Assembly (NCBI GenBank): GCA_002007465.1
Contig: LNAC01000036.1
Coordinates: 136,881 to 200,880 of the forward strand
DNA: 64,000 bases
Direction: 5' to 3'
DNA from: Ailurus styani
Lineage: Eukaryota > Chordata > Mammalia > Carnivora > Ailuridae
Part shown: positions 12,811-26,246 of the stretch, piece after piece
How the letters are laid out: each line of letters begins with the position of its first letter
Numbering within the stretch: position 1 is the first letter of the stretch
The notes under the pieces: generated by a model
What the model saw: only the letters and a program-made list of their open reading frames with translations
What the model was told of the DNA's origin: nothing
The model's database searches: none
Program-made: the position numbers and the translations under genes

Positions 12811-15029
12811 CAGGCAGTAGAGACAATGTATTGGACATAAAAACATAGAATGTGGACACTAATGCAGGGTCTATATTTGCTTATAGTAAGGACCTTTTAA
12901 TTTAGAACTCTGTGCTAAGTAGGTATTCAACATAGTGAAATGCAGGGGTCTGCAGGGGCCCAATTACTGGAAATAGGGTTAAGTGAAGATTTTTTCAGGA
13001 AAAGATGAATTTAGGCAGACAACACACTGGAGCGATGTTTGTCAAACTTCCAAGAAACTAAGAATCCCCAGGTCATAGATTCTTACTCACTGGGACATTT
13101 TTGGATTCAGTTTTATATGCTTTTTATAAATACCTCAAATACTTTCAATATGAATGACTTATAGAGCACACTTTGGGAAACATTGTAGAGGGGGAATGAT
13201 GAAGAGAAGGAACATGAGAAAAAATAGGTTCTCCATTTAACTGATATAGCACATTATGACACTACCATGTAATTGCTATCTTTAGATGAGAATTTTGATC
13301 TGGATGTTACATATGGAATGCACAATTGCAATGATTTGGCATTGGATGATTACCCATTACAGTGTGTGTGTTGCTATTGCCTCCTAAAGTCTAGATAGGA
13401 AATTATCCTCATAGTGATACTTGAATTTCTTTTCTAATAATTTTCTGTGCAGTTTTAACTGTAAATTTCTTGAAAAGGTTTTCAGTGCTTATGGAAAGTA
13501 AGTTTGCAAAGAGAGGGGACAACAGAGTAATGCAGATTTAATGTGAATACTTGGCAATAGAAAATCTTGGACTAAAATGTATACAATGTCCTTGTTTGGA
13601 GAGAGTGGAAATAACCTGACTTTAAAACCTCTTCACCAAAGTAAAATTGGTATTTTTCCCTTGATTTAAAAATGTGCATGGATAGCACAGATAATAAAGA
13701 AATGATATGGATTTCAATGAATATTTTCTTTCATTTTGTTCACAACCTGGAGACAACCAGTGTAACACCCCATATTTCCATTCAGTTTTTTTCCATAATT
13801 TTAACTCTTCCTACATGCCATTTACATTGCTGTATTCCCCCAGCTATTCTGTAAAAAAATCTTTCAATACATCTTACTCATGCCTATATGATATTATTTC
13901 ATAGGACATTATAACATGCAAATTTTTATGAGAAGTTAATCTGTGAAATGTTCAACTAGAATAACAAACATATGCCACTACCATGAATACACACAGAAAG
14001 AAATACTAAAAATCAGAATTACATGAATCAAATAATTGTTTTCTGATTATCCTGGTTATTTTAATTCTGACTCAGAATTTTAACTTAAACACCAATACTC
14101 ACCCAGTGACAGAATTCTTCCTATAATTTGGACTCTTCACAGGGCTTGAGCTTATGTGGAAGCCACATACATCCTAACTCTTACGAACTGTGCCCAACAT
14201 GAAACTTGACTTATGAGTAGAGTTGTTGCTTACTTGTAGCTCTCACCTTGATTTGAATTACTCTATTTTACCTTAAGAAAACATTCTGCTCCTGGTAAAA
14301 TTCTCCCTTTAACTCATCTGTCTGATCATTCAACTATTTATCCCTCTGCTTATTACATTTTTATTTACTTTGGATTTAATACACATTTATTGACCATTAT
14401 ATACAAAACACATAGCCATGTTTTGTGGGAGGTGTAGAAGAAATTAGAAACAATTTTCTCTTTGAGAAACTAAATACTATTCAAGGAATGCAGAGGGATT
14501 TTATATTTGGAGAGAACAAAATTTAAGGCCATAAACCAAGGTTCAGAAATGTGAAAAACAAAGGCTGGGATCCCAGTAAGTCTGAGTTGTAGTTTATACA
14601 TCTCAAATACAATTATACTGATTTATTTTTCACTATGTAAACACAGGGTCAGCATATATAATAATATCCATTCTGACACAGGATAGATGATAGACCTAAA
14701 AGCGCTTTTTATCATTACTATATTTTCTACTTACCTTAAAAACTCTTTCTGATAATGTGCATTTGCATCCTGCTGCTCACTTGTGGCTCCACGAGAATTT
14801 GGAACCATAAAGCATCATATTTATTTACTGATGATAATTTACAGTCAAAAATAGGTTTAACTTATGAAATCAAAACTTGTAATTTCATATTTTAGAATGA
14901 ATATCAATGTATTTCTAAAGTTGTATTCATAAAGAGGCCTGTAGAGGATATCAGTAAGACTATGGGGCTACAATTTAAATACTGTAATTTTTCCTCCACC
15001 CTAGACCTACACTGATAGCTTATTGCTCA

Positions 15030-15330
15030 TCACATGTCCATCACAGTGTCTTACCTTGAATATCCTGTCATTTCTCTTAATTTCCAAGTAGTGTACTCCC
15101 TTCAAGGTTCAGATGAAATATTACTTCCTAAATTTGCTCCACCTGTATGCAAGTTCAGAGAAGGCAGTAATGATCTCATTTATAAATATACTTATTTGTA
15201 TATGTACCTTACACATAAAATCATCAAGGGCAGAGACTGTATCTTAAACTTCTCTGTAATCCTCATAGCATACCAAGTATATGATAAATGACTAGCAACT
15301 ATGTATGAAATGGAATATTTGTTGGATGCA
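15030..15330 (+). repeat. L2 LINE 3' end relic
   Basis: 'aaggttcagatgaaatattacttcct', 'catcaagggcagagactgtatctt' and 'tcctcatagcataccaagtatatg' follow the 3' end of LINE2 in sense orientation. Confidence 0.65.
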
Positions 15331-15729
15331 ATGCCAAGGTTTTAACCACCTACTTACAATATGCTAAGTACCATTCAGAAAGAGAAAAATAAATCAACCT
15401 ATCAAGATTACGGAGGGGAGAGAAAAGGGGCATAGAGTTCTTATTTTCTGAGGTGGGGATGGAGAAGAAAGGTTTCCTAAGCATAGAAAATGTCCTCCAA
15501 GAACACAGCAGTTGGTTGTATGCTTTAAAATTAATAACCCAAGCCTAATTCTTTGTTAAAACCTAGAGCAGTTTTGCCTTACGTTATCTCAATTCAGTAA
15601 TCAAGAAAAGAATGTTGCTTAATTCTCTTCACAGTCTGTCACTATTATGTGTGAGTCTATTACTACCCCTAAGAAAATAATTTTGTTTGCTAACCATCCA
15701 GAAATCTGTGATTGAATACTTCCCTTTAG

Positions 15730-16010
15730 ATTCATTGCAATAACTGCTTCCTCGGCTATTTTCATGATTAATCTCAAGTCTTTGCTCTACTAAGCCCTAC
15801 CCTCACCCCTACCAGTACCACCTTTTGCTTACCATACTGGATTGGTTCCATCAGCACTTTATTCTTTTTTGCCTACCATAAGGTTTACTCATGTCTATTA
15901 TTCAGTAATTCTTTCCATGAGGTGGTCTTTTGCTGCAAAACCTATCTGGTAATACTAAGCCGATTAGTAGGTATTTATTGAATGAAGGAATAATTGACTG
16001 AATAAACGAA
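15730..16010 (+). repeat. Probable L2 LINE 3' end relic
   Basis: Ends with 'agtaggtatttattgaatgaagg', the typical L2 terminus. Upstream text is compatible with L2 3'-UTR but diverged. Confidence 0.5.
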
Positions 16011-17769
16011 CTAAGAACATATAAACCAGGACTAGACTATTAACATTTGCTACTTGTCTTAAAAAATACTGCCTTAGTATCTAATTCTGCTGGATTATTA
16101 ACTGCTGGTATAACAACAAGCTTAGTCTTCATGGGCATCTTCAAGTATTTAGACTGCAAAGTTTACCACAACTCAGTGTAATAAATTGTGATGTGAATCA
16201 CTCACAGAAAGAAGAAATGTTGTCTGCTACCTAGGAGCAGTGCACATATTACTATGGGGGCCTGGCCCTGCATTCTTTTCACTACCCTCCCTTTATGCAA
16301 CTACCCTGCAAATCGACTTCTGACTCTTCTTAGTCACTCTGTTAATGCCCTGTGCCCATTGCGACCTCTTTAGTACAAGATGGCTTGAAAGGTGATAGGA
16401 CACTCCTATCTTCTAAGATAAAAACCATTGGCTTAAAGAGAAGTGGATAAGCCTTTATCTCTCACACTTTTTTTTTTTAGAGAGAAGGCAGGGTATGTGT
16501 GGGAAATTATTTTGCCCCAGGGAGTAGAGGAAAATCCTTTCTGCTAGTATATGGCTTTACAACTCCTTTTCTAGTGGTATCTATATCAAGCTCACATTTA
16601 ACGCAAATTACTGTGTAACGTCAAGAGCTATGTACATGAATTTTAAACCCTGTATTTTATCAAAGTTTCTCAATACCTTTGTGTTGCCATCTGTATAATG
16701 GATTCTGATAGTAACTGAATAGTAAACGCTCCCTAAATATCTATCATCATAAGCTTCCTTTTTTTCTCTTCCTTAACCTGCCTTTTCCATATTACTTGGA
16801 AACTATGCTCATTGTTATTCATATGATGAAATGGTTTAAATGCCTTAATACAGTAGGCAATTAATTCTTTTCAGTGTTGAGCAAATTCCAACTATTTCCT
16901 GAGAAGAAATTATAATGATGGTTTATGTTCAAGAAATGAAAAGTTACAGGATCTTTTCATTGTCCCATAGTTATAAAAAATCACCTGGGTAGACATTATA
17001 TGAAATTGGACAATTCTGAATTGTCCTTATGCACTTAATTAGAAAGAAATAGGGAAGTTAGGGTGACGAACTATACCATGGAACACATTAGTAGAGTTTT
17101 TTGCCTTTTTTTTCTTTTCCCCATTACAGAATTCTGAAAGCAACATCCTCAGTAATCTAAGTAGGGGAAGGTCCTAAAAAGATGTATAATAAGTCGGTCA
17201 ACATGATTATGGGAAAACCAGTACTGTAGTACTGTGAATGCACAGCCTGTAATTTCAAGGTAGGAGCAAGATGATGTAAAATTAACAATTCCTACTTTAG
17301 ATCACTGAGTGAAATCTAGATATAACTTGATTCTGGCTCATGTTTTCCCACATCAATTCAGTACACAGCAGTGTTTATTTTAATGATTAGAACATCTACT
17401 GAGAACTATCTCCACATCTCCCATTGGGTGCTCCACCAGTACCACCACTCCATTCAGTGACCGCATACCTGTAGTGGTTAGAAATACACTACTTTGGGAG
17501 ACTATTTTTTCTCCTGAATAGCTGTGTTAGAAAGCACTTAACCTACAAGGAGCCAAAATGTGCCTCCAGGTCTAAACAACTCTTACTGATTCCCCTTTTG
17601 CCTAGTAAAATGCAAAGTTCCTAAAAGGGGGTGTTCATATGACATGCTTTCAGTTCCCTGGAAGAAAGGCTATGGAGAAAATTGTCAAATCAGGCACTGA
17701 AGTGCCAAGACCTCAGCAGAATTTGAGTAAGGAACAAGGTAACTTGAATGTTTGGAGCAAAATTCTTTT

Positions 17770-17900
17770 AAAATCCGGCAATTTGCTTGGTGTTTTCAAA
17801 TATGATTTCATCTAATCCTCCCATTACCTTCCCCAGATAGATATTATCTTGAGTTCGGGTAACTTAACAGGTACAGTTCTCTAGGCTAGATCCAAGAGTG
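17770..17900 (-). repeat. Probable MIR SINE relic
   Basis: 'atgatttcatctaatcctccc', 'agatagatattatcttgag' and 'gtaacttaacagg' resemble reverse-complement MIR. Confidence 0.4.
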
Positions 17901-18869
17901 AACAAAAAGGACCTAAAATTCCTACCCAGATGGCATTTACATTGTTTCAACCATAACCAGAGTTTGCCCAACTGTAATACCTGCTTACTCATTGGGTGAA
18001 AGTGTAAATTACTAACAGAGGGGAGAGGAGGACAGATTCTTTCTTCCTACAAAGAGGTCTTCACTGAGAATGTATCGAATTTGACAGGCATGAATGCCAT
18101 CTTCCAAATCCTTATCAGATCCATGGGCTAGACAGAGGAAGATTTTTAAAGAAGGTATTTTTTCACCATAGTTCTGGAGTCTTTTGACTTTTTTGACTTT
18201 TTTTTTTTAAGATAATAAAGGCTTCTGAGCTCAGACCCCCTCAGTCAAACTTTACCAAAATTTCTGATATTCTTGAAACTCATGAAAAACTTCCTACACG
18301 TTTTTATTATAGATGTTTCACATGAAGTGAATTTCCATTTTTATCCTGAATGGTGGTGTCACTTTGAAGAGCCAGAATTCACTAAACTCATTTGTTCCCT
18401 CCATAGAAAGGCAGTTAGAAAAAAAAATGACATGTTTCCCTCAAAATAGGCTATACCCTAGTTAGAGCATCATGTGGCACCAGTAAATGGAACATCTTTG
18501 ACCTTTGGAAGCCATTACTCTGACCATCACTGTACTCTGCTGAGACTAGATACAGTTTTCTAGCAATCATCAGGAAAAGAAGGAGCTAGTCTCATTTCAT
18601 TTCCATATTGGGAATGAATTCTAAGGGTCAAATTGTTAGATTTGTAGGTAGAGAACCAGAATTGACTGAAATAAGAAAATAGAGAAAAGGTCAACACCCC
18701 AATAACTTGATACTACACTCCCCTGTATTGTTTGTAACCAGATGGGAAAAGAAGTTGGATGGTAACGTGATACCTAGAAACACTACACACTTGCCCATTT
18801 TTCTTTTGCTTTACCAGTTTGTTCTTAAAGGAGGTGTGCTCTCACATAGGGATAAAATTTAACATACGA

Positions 18870-18960
18870 ATAGAGTATATGTTTGTTTTCTGTTTGTATT
18901 TCCAGTGCCTAGAAGAGTACCTGACACCTACGAGGTACACCATGTTTGAATAAGTAAAAG
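18870..18960 (+). repeat. Probable L2 LINE 3' end fragment
   Basis: 'gtatttccagtgcctagaagagtacctgacacctacgaggtac' fits the L2 3' terminus (cccagtgcctagcacagtgcctggcacatagtagg). Confidence 0.5.
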
Positions 18961-19378
18961 TTAGCATTACTTTCTAACTTTACAATTACCATTTTAAATG
19001 TTTGAGAATGATTATTTTTTTACTTCTCCATAAGACTGTGTAAAAAGGAAAGAACATGACTATGTGTGCACTCAAGACCACATGGTTTTAATGTGATGAT
19101 GACAACATCTAAAGTGACAGGCACAGATTGGGTTTTCAAGTGAAATTTCACTATCAGATGGCACTAGAGAAGGCTTACATGAACTTAGACTTCAAGTGTA
19201 CACTTCTTTCCAAAACAGGATGGAGTTCAAAAGTGCACTAAAGTGGTCTTCTCTACTGTTTGATTCAGGTACTTTGGTGGGAGAAAATCTACATCAGACT
19301 AATTTATGTTCTAAGGGTGATGTTCCAATACATAGGGAAAAATGAGTTTGTTTTTTACCCACATAACTTTCTTCCCAG

Positions 19379-19425
19379 ACCTGCCCCAGCCATGCCGGGC
19401 GGTGCCTGGAAGGAGACCACCACAA
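19379..19425 (+). other. Candidate cryptic or cassette exon, 47 nt
   Basis: A pyrimidine-rich acceptor ending 'ctttcttcccag' at 19378 is followed by 47 nt that are much richer in G and C than the surroundings, including two CpGs, and then by a consensus donor GTAAGT at 19426. The segment contains an ATG (MPGGAWKETT in that frame). Spliced into the cadherin phase-1 junction it would read NLPQPCRAVPGRRPPQ, then shift the 122-bp exon out of frame and meet a TGA early in the 118-bp exon. It would thus act as a poison exon. Only splice-site geometry supports it. Confidence 0.2.
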
Positions 19426-21079
19426 GTAAGTGGATTATTTGCAACAGCAAAAACTTAGATGCCAATAGTAGAATGCAGCATTTTGCTTGCAATGTGTTTC
19501 TCCTGCATCTTTGTTTCTTTTGCTGGCGTGTTAAGGAAAAAACAGTTTTGTCTTTGACCGGATTTGTTACAAATGGAGGCATTTCGCCATTGTTTATTTT
19601 TCTTAATTTATGAACCTCTGGAAAATTCTTCCTGGGCACAATGTTTTGTAAGAAGGTTGACACTTTGTGTCCCTGTCAGCATCTCTGGGTTCTACACTGC
19701 CAATGTTCATGATAGATTTACTGGGCTCAAAACGAGTTGATTAACCTTCCTGATAGTTATCTTAAAAGTGAGTTTTGTGCAACTGGTTCCTATTTTTTAC
19801 CTCGAACCCAAACAGAATTATAGACCTCCTGAGCTGCATAATGCCATTCTATACAGGTGTTCCATACTGCCTCTGCCAATACAGTTATATAAAAAACAAT
19901 GCTTGTTACTTACAGATTTCATCCAGTCTATCATTTGAAGTTTTAATATAAGAACACGTAATCTGTGGTATCTAGTTACCTTTCTGATAAACCTTGATAG
20001 ATGATTTTGTGGATGCCAGCACAGACTAATAAGTGTAGCTACATTTATATTCACATATTCAAGATATGGATGATGATGATTTATTCCCACATGTTAACAT
20101 CGAAAGGCTTATTTACCTGATGCTTGGTGGTAGGTTGTACTATAGTCACTTCAACCACCTCTGCTACTTACTCGAATTATGTATTTAATTCCTTATCATA
20201 TGCACTATATCTTGGTCCACTGTTGAATTATATGCAGAATTTTCTGTGGCCATAGCATAGACTGGGCAAAGGCAGTCTCTAGCTCAGTCTGGATTTATAG
20301 TCAGAGCATTCATTCAAGACAGACAATCTTAATTACACTAGACAAACTCTGCTGGTCACTAACTCACAGATTGGGGTCATTCTATAGTACTATTTTGCCC
20401 TTTGTTCAACAACTACAGTGTGACTTAGAGTTTAATTTTTAGAGGGAACTAATGGACTAGCATACCCCTCTGTGATGGGGAAAAACACATACTTTTCTTG
20501 GGTCTAACTCTCCCAGTATTAAGAACTATAAAGTTAGGGGAATCACTATGTGAAGACAACCAGTCCCTAAGCCAAGATACCGGAGAAGAAACAAAATGAC
20601 AGGGCTCCTAAATTTATCTCTACTTATTCCCTTCAGGGCTTTAACTGATTCAGCTCACAAGGCATAGAAACCAAGCAGAAATCAGTGACCCGGAGTTTAT
20701 GGTGGTTTCATAGGACTATAGAGATAAAAGTTAGAGTTCAAGGTTAGCACAGTGTCTAGAAAGGAGAAGGTAATTGAAGAGAAGAATCAGAACTTTATGG
20801 GTGACTTTTCCTATAATGCATTGACCAAATCTTAAGATGTATAGGAGCAAGACGATCTGCAACCTAACTGAGGGCGTGCACTAAGAGGTAAGATCTAAAT
20901 AAGTACTTTAAGTCACTCAATGAAAAGGATGGGCTCTAGAAGTAAAAGAAAACCAGAAATTAAATCATCCCCCACAAATTATGTCTAGTCTTGACAGCTT
21001 CAAGATCTATACTTATTTCCCTATGAGGAAAAATAAAACCCTCTCTGAAGATAACACCTTTTCATATCTTCCTATTTTT

Positions 21080-22075
21080 ATTTTTTAGGTTATAATTTTC
21101 AATTCACATCATAAAATTTCCAAAATTCAATTACATCAGGCCTGCCATAAAAGAAAATCAAACCACCACAATTCAGAAAACTGATATAGAAAAATATACA
21201 AGGTGTACTGGAATTATCAGAGGAAAGCCCAAGAATAAATATGGTTAATATGTTCTAAAGAAAACCAAATGAGATGGATATTCTCACCAATGACCTGGAA
21301 TCCATACATATAAGCAGAAGGAAGGTATGATAAGGCTATAGAAAAAAATCAGGAGAATAGTATAAACAGAGCATGAGACTAGCAGAAATATGGATAGAAA
21401 GCCAGACTTAGAATGGTTAAATCTTAAAAATTCAGGAAAAAGCACAGAAAACAAATGATTAAAAATAGGTGCCTCCTAAGACACAAGTTATAGAAGTCTA
21501 ACATTCTAGAAAGAGGCAGAAGAATAGGGAAGAAATAGTCAAATCTTTTACTGGACTATAAGACCTCAAGCCACGGATTCAAAAAGTTCAACAAACTATT
21601 ACTTAGACACATAAAAATAACATTGCTGAAAAACAAACACAGTGAAAATCTTAAAATCACACATCTCCCCAATTAAGATATTTAAAATTCAAAAACTGAC
21701 AGCTGATTTTATAACATAATTTGTAAAGGTCAGAGCAAAAAAATGGCAAATTAAGAGTACAAGGGAAATAACTATCAAAACAAAATTCAAATGACAATGT
21801 TTTTACTTTGTAAAAGGTACTTACTAAATTTATCCTCAGTAGTTTATTACTAGTAGTAAAAAACAAAAATTGTTCTTCAGACAAAAAGAAAACCAGCCTA
21901 ACTGGCAATTCAATAATGTTGAAATGTGGGTAGAGAACACGGAACTTTTACTATTTCATATTAGAATGACTTGCATGTGTACATTAGCTGCAGATTTAAA
22001 ATCTTTGACAAAACGACCCAGAAACCATGCATTCGAGAGTGTTCACATTCTACATAAAAATTTTAAAACACTAAT
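21080..22075 (+). mobile_element. Old L1M/HAL1-type LINE, ORF1-side fragment
   Basis: 'aaaaagttcaacaaactattac', 'cattgctgaaaaacaaacac' and 'gaaaatcttaaaat' resemble the ORF1 region of old L1M or HAL1 elements ('aaactgctgaaaaccaaag...gagaaaatctt'). The same kind of old element resumes on the other side of the two young L1s (from about 35206). The two pieces are therefore best read as one insertion split later. The sequence is far too decayed to code. Confidence 0.55.
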
Positions 22076-23159
22076 TTTCAGGAAGATGGCAGAGTAGAAG
22101 CACCTTAAGCTCACCTTGTCCCAGGGGTACGACAAGATAACCCTCACGTCGGTGTATTTAAGAACTGACCCAGGGATTGTAAAACCAACTGTACAACTCA
22201 ATGTAGTGAAAGCTGCATTAGAGAGGGTGGGAAGGACAGACATGATAGGGAGCTCAACTATCCTGTGGGATAGTTCAGGTAAGGGAGAGAGCCACGGACC
22301 AAAGGAGGGGACAAAAACAGACCCTCATACAAGGGCGCCCACATGGAAAGACTAATCCCCATAATGTTTGACTTTGAAAACCAGAGGGGCCACTTTTTCT
22401 GAGTTTCTAACAACCAGTAGGACATAAAACCTGGAATTCTACATATTACTGGACTCATCAACATGCTGCTCCAGTCCTGCTGCAGCCAGGCTCCTCCTGT
22501 AGCACTCAAAGCGTGCTACCACCGGTCCCCTGACACTACAGTACTACTACAAAATCTATAGAAAAACCACAAAACAAGAAAATGGCAATAAATACCTTTT
22601 TTGATAATAACCTTGAGTGAAAATGGACTCTTCAATATGATCTTGGCCACAACCCATATGGGTTAGTGCTGCAAGCCTGGCAGTATGTCCACAGCCCCTA
22701 TAGGGGCCAGCACCACTCCAAGTGACTCCTGCCCCACACAGAGGAAAAGATAACCACATACACCAGTCACAGAGGCCGCAGGGGTAGACTGGAGGTACTG
22801 AACTAGCCGGACTACAGGTTGCGTCCACCAACCAAAGCTCCTCAAGGGTAACAGACGGAAAGGACCCTATAGTACTAGGGGGTTAGTCCATCTCAGACAA
22901 AAACCTGGCAGGACTCAACTCAAGCCCCAGGCATCTGCAGACAGGCCTACTAATACCACAGAGACCAAATGCTGCCCATGCCAGGCAGAGAGATCCATCG
23001 CAGGTGACTGCACTAAAAGAAAAAGTGGCTCATCCAACACAGGGTGCACGTGCCACTCATAGGGGCTACCCCTGAAGCACCATGTTCCGGTGAACAGAGT
23101 ACTATACAGTAGGGTACTACAGGGCCTCTTCTTAGGTCTGCTCCTTCTCAATGCATGAG

Positions 23160-23960
23160 ATGTAGCTATCTTTCCCGACATACAGAGAACAGGAGAAAAC
23201 AAGAGACCTAGGCAAAATAGATATAAGTGATAGAGAATTTACACTAATGATCATAAAGTCACAAAAGCCACAAGATCTGAGTAAAGAGTGGAGGACATCA
23301 GTGAGACAACTACAAAGACATGGAAAACATAAGAACCTTTTAGAGATGAAAAGCACAGTAAATGAAATTAAAAGGACACTTGATGGAGTAAATACCAGGC
23401 TAGACCAAGTAGAAGGATGAATTAATGACCCAAAAGATAGAAAAATGAAAATTTGCCAAGCTAAACAAAGGAAACAAAATACTCAGGCAAAACAAGAAAC
23501 TCGGTGACTCTAGGACACATGGTAACACTTACACTATAGGGAATCCCAGATGGAGAAGAGAGAGAAAAGGGGGCAGAAAATTTCTTTTAAGAAGCAATAG
23601 CTGAAAACTTCCTAATTTGGGGGAAATATCCAGATCCTAGAGGGATAGCAGAGCCAACAAATCCAATGAGGGCCACACCAAGACATATAGTACTTTGTGT
23701 GGCAAAAAGTAGTGATAAAGAGAATTTTAAAATGAACAAGAGACAAAAGTTTCACATAAGGGAAACCCCATTAGACTATCAGCTAATTTTTAGAATAAAT
23801 TGTGCAGGCCAGAAGGCAGGCTTGATATATTCAAAGTGCTGAAAGGGAAAAATCTGCAGCCAAGAATGCTCTATCCCGCAAGGCTATTATTCAAAATAGA
23901 AGGAGAGATAAAGAGTACCTTCACTCTACCCATCAAAAAATATTAAAGGAGACTCTTTGA
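23160..23960 (+). pseudogene. L1 ORF1 remnant (copy A)
   Basis: This part corresponds to ORF1p, the RNA-binding coiled-coil chaperone of L1 particles. The reading frame is interrupted repeatedly and no long open stretch survives on the + strand. Recognition is from nucleotide landmarks shared with copy B ('gataaagagaattttaaaa' / 'gataaagtgagaattttaaaa'). Confidence 0.6.
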
Positions 23961-24761
23961 GAGGAAAGCAACAGCTATACAGGAGAAAATGACAACTAAG
24001 TGTGTGAACTGTGTAAAATATGACAACATAGGTAAAACATGGTGGAGAGAACGGTAAAGAATAGGCTCAAACTTAAGTGACTGTCTAATATAGAGTGCTG
24101 AATGAAGAAAATGATAGACAAAAAAAATGAAGAAAAATGAATCCAAGTATATCATCAGAACAAAGTTAATAGAGAAGACAGCAAGAGTACAAAGGATCAG
24201 AGAAAACCTGAAGAAAAACCACCAAACAAGTAACAAGGTGGCAATAAATACCTATCTTTCAATAATAACTGAATGAAAATGGACTCAATGCTCCAATCAA
24301 AATAAGTAGGGTGACAGTGATTTAAAAAAAAATACCCACGTACACGCTTCCTACAAGTAACTCCTTTCAGACCTCAAGCCACCTGCAGATTCAAAGTAAG
24401 GGGATGGAGAAACATTTACAATTAGAATGGACATCAAAAGAACACGGAGGTAGCAATACTTAAATCACACAAAACAGATTTTAAAACAAAGATAACCAGA
24501 CAAAGAAGGATATTATACAATTGTAAAAGCTAATCCGACAAGAAGATGTAACAATTGTATATAGTTATACACCCAACAGGAGAGTACCCTACTGCTCAAA
24601 GGGAAGTTTATAGCAACTCAGGCCTTCCTCAAGAAGAAAAATCTCAAATACAACCTTAACCTTATACCTAAAGAAACGGGGGTGGGGGGGAACAAAACCC
24701 CAAGCCCCTAGAAGGAAGGAAGTAATACATATTAGGGCAAATAAGTGAAATAGAAACCACC

Positions 24762-24786
24762 GTGACCACCACCACCACCACCACCA
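24762..24786 (+). repeat. (ACC)n microsatellite within L1 copy A
   Basis: A run of ACC units followed by an A tract, arising inside the decayed ORF2. It explains the glycine-rich reverse-strand frame seen here. Confidence 0.8.
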
Positions 24787-26161
24787 AAAAAAAACAGGTC
24801 AGTGAAACCAGGAGCTGGTTCTTTGGGGGGGAGGGGGGACTTGGGGGAAGGCCACAAACCTCTAGACAAACTTAGAAAAAAAAAAAGACTCAAATAAATA
24901 AATTCAAAAAGCAAAGAGGAAACCGAACAACCAACACCAGAAAAATACTATCACCCACCTCCCAAAGCTGAAGCAGGAAAAAAGAGAAATTTTGAACAGA
25001 CCAATTACCACCAATGAAATTGAATCAGTAATCAAAAAACTTCCAAAAAATCGAAACCCAGGACCAGACGACTTCACAACTGACTTCTTTTGAGCAGAGT
25101 TAATATCTCTTCTTAACAAACTATTCCAAAAAATAGAAGAGGAAGGAACACTTACCGATTCATTCCAATGAGGCCACCATAATCCTGACAAGGAGACCAA
25201 AGACAACCCTCCAAAAAGGGAGAACTATAGGCCACTATCTCTGATGAACATTGTATTTTGTTAAGGATTATTGCATCTATCAAAGTGAACCCAGCAATAC
25301 ATCAAACAAAACAAAAAAACCAAACAACAAAACAACAAAAACAACAAACATCCGGATCAAGTAGGACTTATTCTCAGGATACTAGCATGCTCCATATTCA
25401 CAAATCAATGTGATACATCACAGCAATGAGAGAAATAAAAACCCATATGATTATTTCCATAGATGCATAAAAAAATTTGATAGAGTACAATATCCACTCA
25501 TGATAAAAACACTCTCAACAGGTTTAGAGGGAACAGACCACCACATAATAATAAAGGTCATCTATGAAAAACTCACATTAAACATGATACCCATTTGTAT
25601 CTGAAACTGAAAACCTGACAGCTTTTCCCTTGAGGTCAGGAACAACACAGGGAGGTCCACTCTCACCACTTTTTCTCAACATACTACTGGAAGTCCTAAC
25701 TACAGCAATCACACAACAAAATAAATAGGAAACACCCAAAGTGCTAAGAAGGTTAAACTTTGACTATTTGCAGATGACATGGTATTATATTGAGAAAACC
25801 CTAAAGACTCCGCCAAAAACCTATCAGAACTGATAAATGCAGTAAATGTGCAGGATACAAAACCACTGAACAGAAATGTTGCATATCTGTATACTAATAA
25901 TGAAGCAGCAGAAAGAAATTAAGGAAACAATTCCATTTATATTTGCACCAGAAATAACAAAATGCTGAGGTATATACTGAACCAAAGAGGTGAAAGAGCT
26001 GTACTCTGAAAACTAAAACACTGATGAAAGAAATTGAAGACAGAAATAAATGGAAAGACCTTCCATGCTCATGGATTCCAAGGACAAATATTGTTAAAAG
26101 GTCCATACTACCAAAAGAACCTACAGATTTAAAGCAGTCCTATCAAAATACCATCAGCAGG

Positions 26162-26246
26162 ACTCCCTGCTCAGCGGGGAGCCTGCTTCTTCCTCTCTCT
26201 GCCTATTTGTAATCTGTCAAATAAATAAAATCTTTTTTTAAAAAAA
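26162..26246 (+). mobile_element. 5'-truncated carnivore SINE (SINEC) in L1 copy A
   Basis: Only the 3' half of the SINE is present: 'ctgctcagcggggagcctgc', the CT-rich stretch, 'caaataaataaaatctt' and an A tail. Flanking L1 text is duplicated imperfectly as 'aataccatcagca' on the left and 'aataccaccagca' on the right. This is a target-site duplication proving insertion after the L1. Confidence 0.85.

Noticed and set aside
13040..13190. Possible MER5-like relic
   Set aside because: Only the end ('actttgggaaacattg') resembles hAT-type repeats, and the body does not follow the consensus.
19355..19663. Open frames of 117 codons (+) and 102 codons (-) at the same place
   Set aside because: Neither resembles a known protein. 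Only the 47-nt splice-bounded part was kept, and only as a candidate exon.
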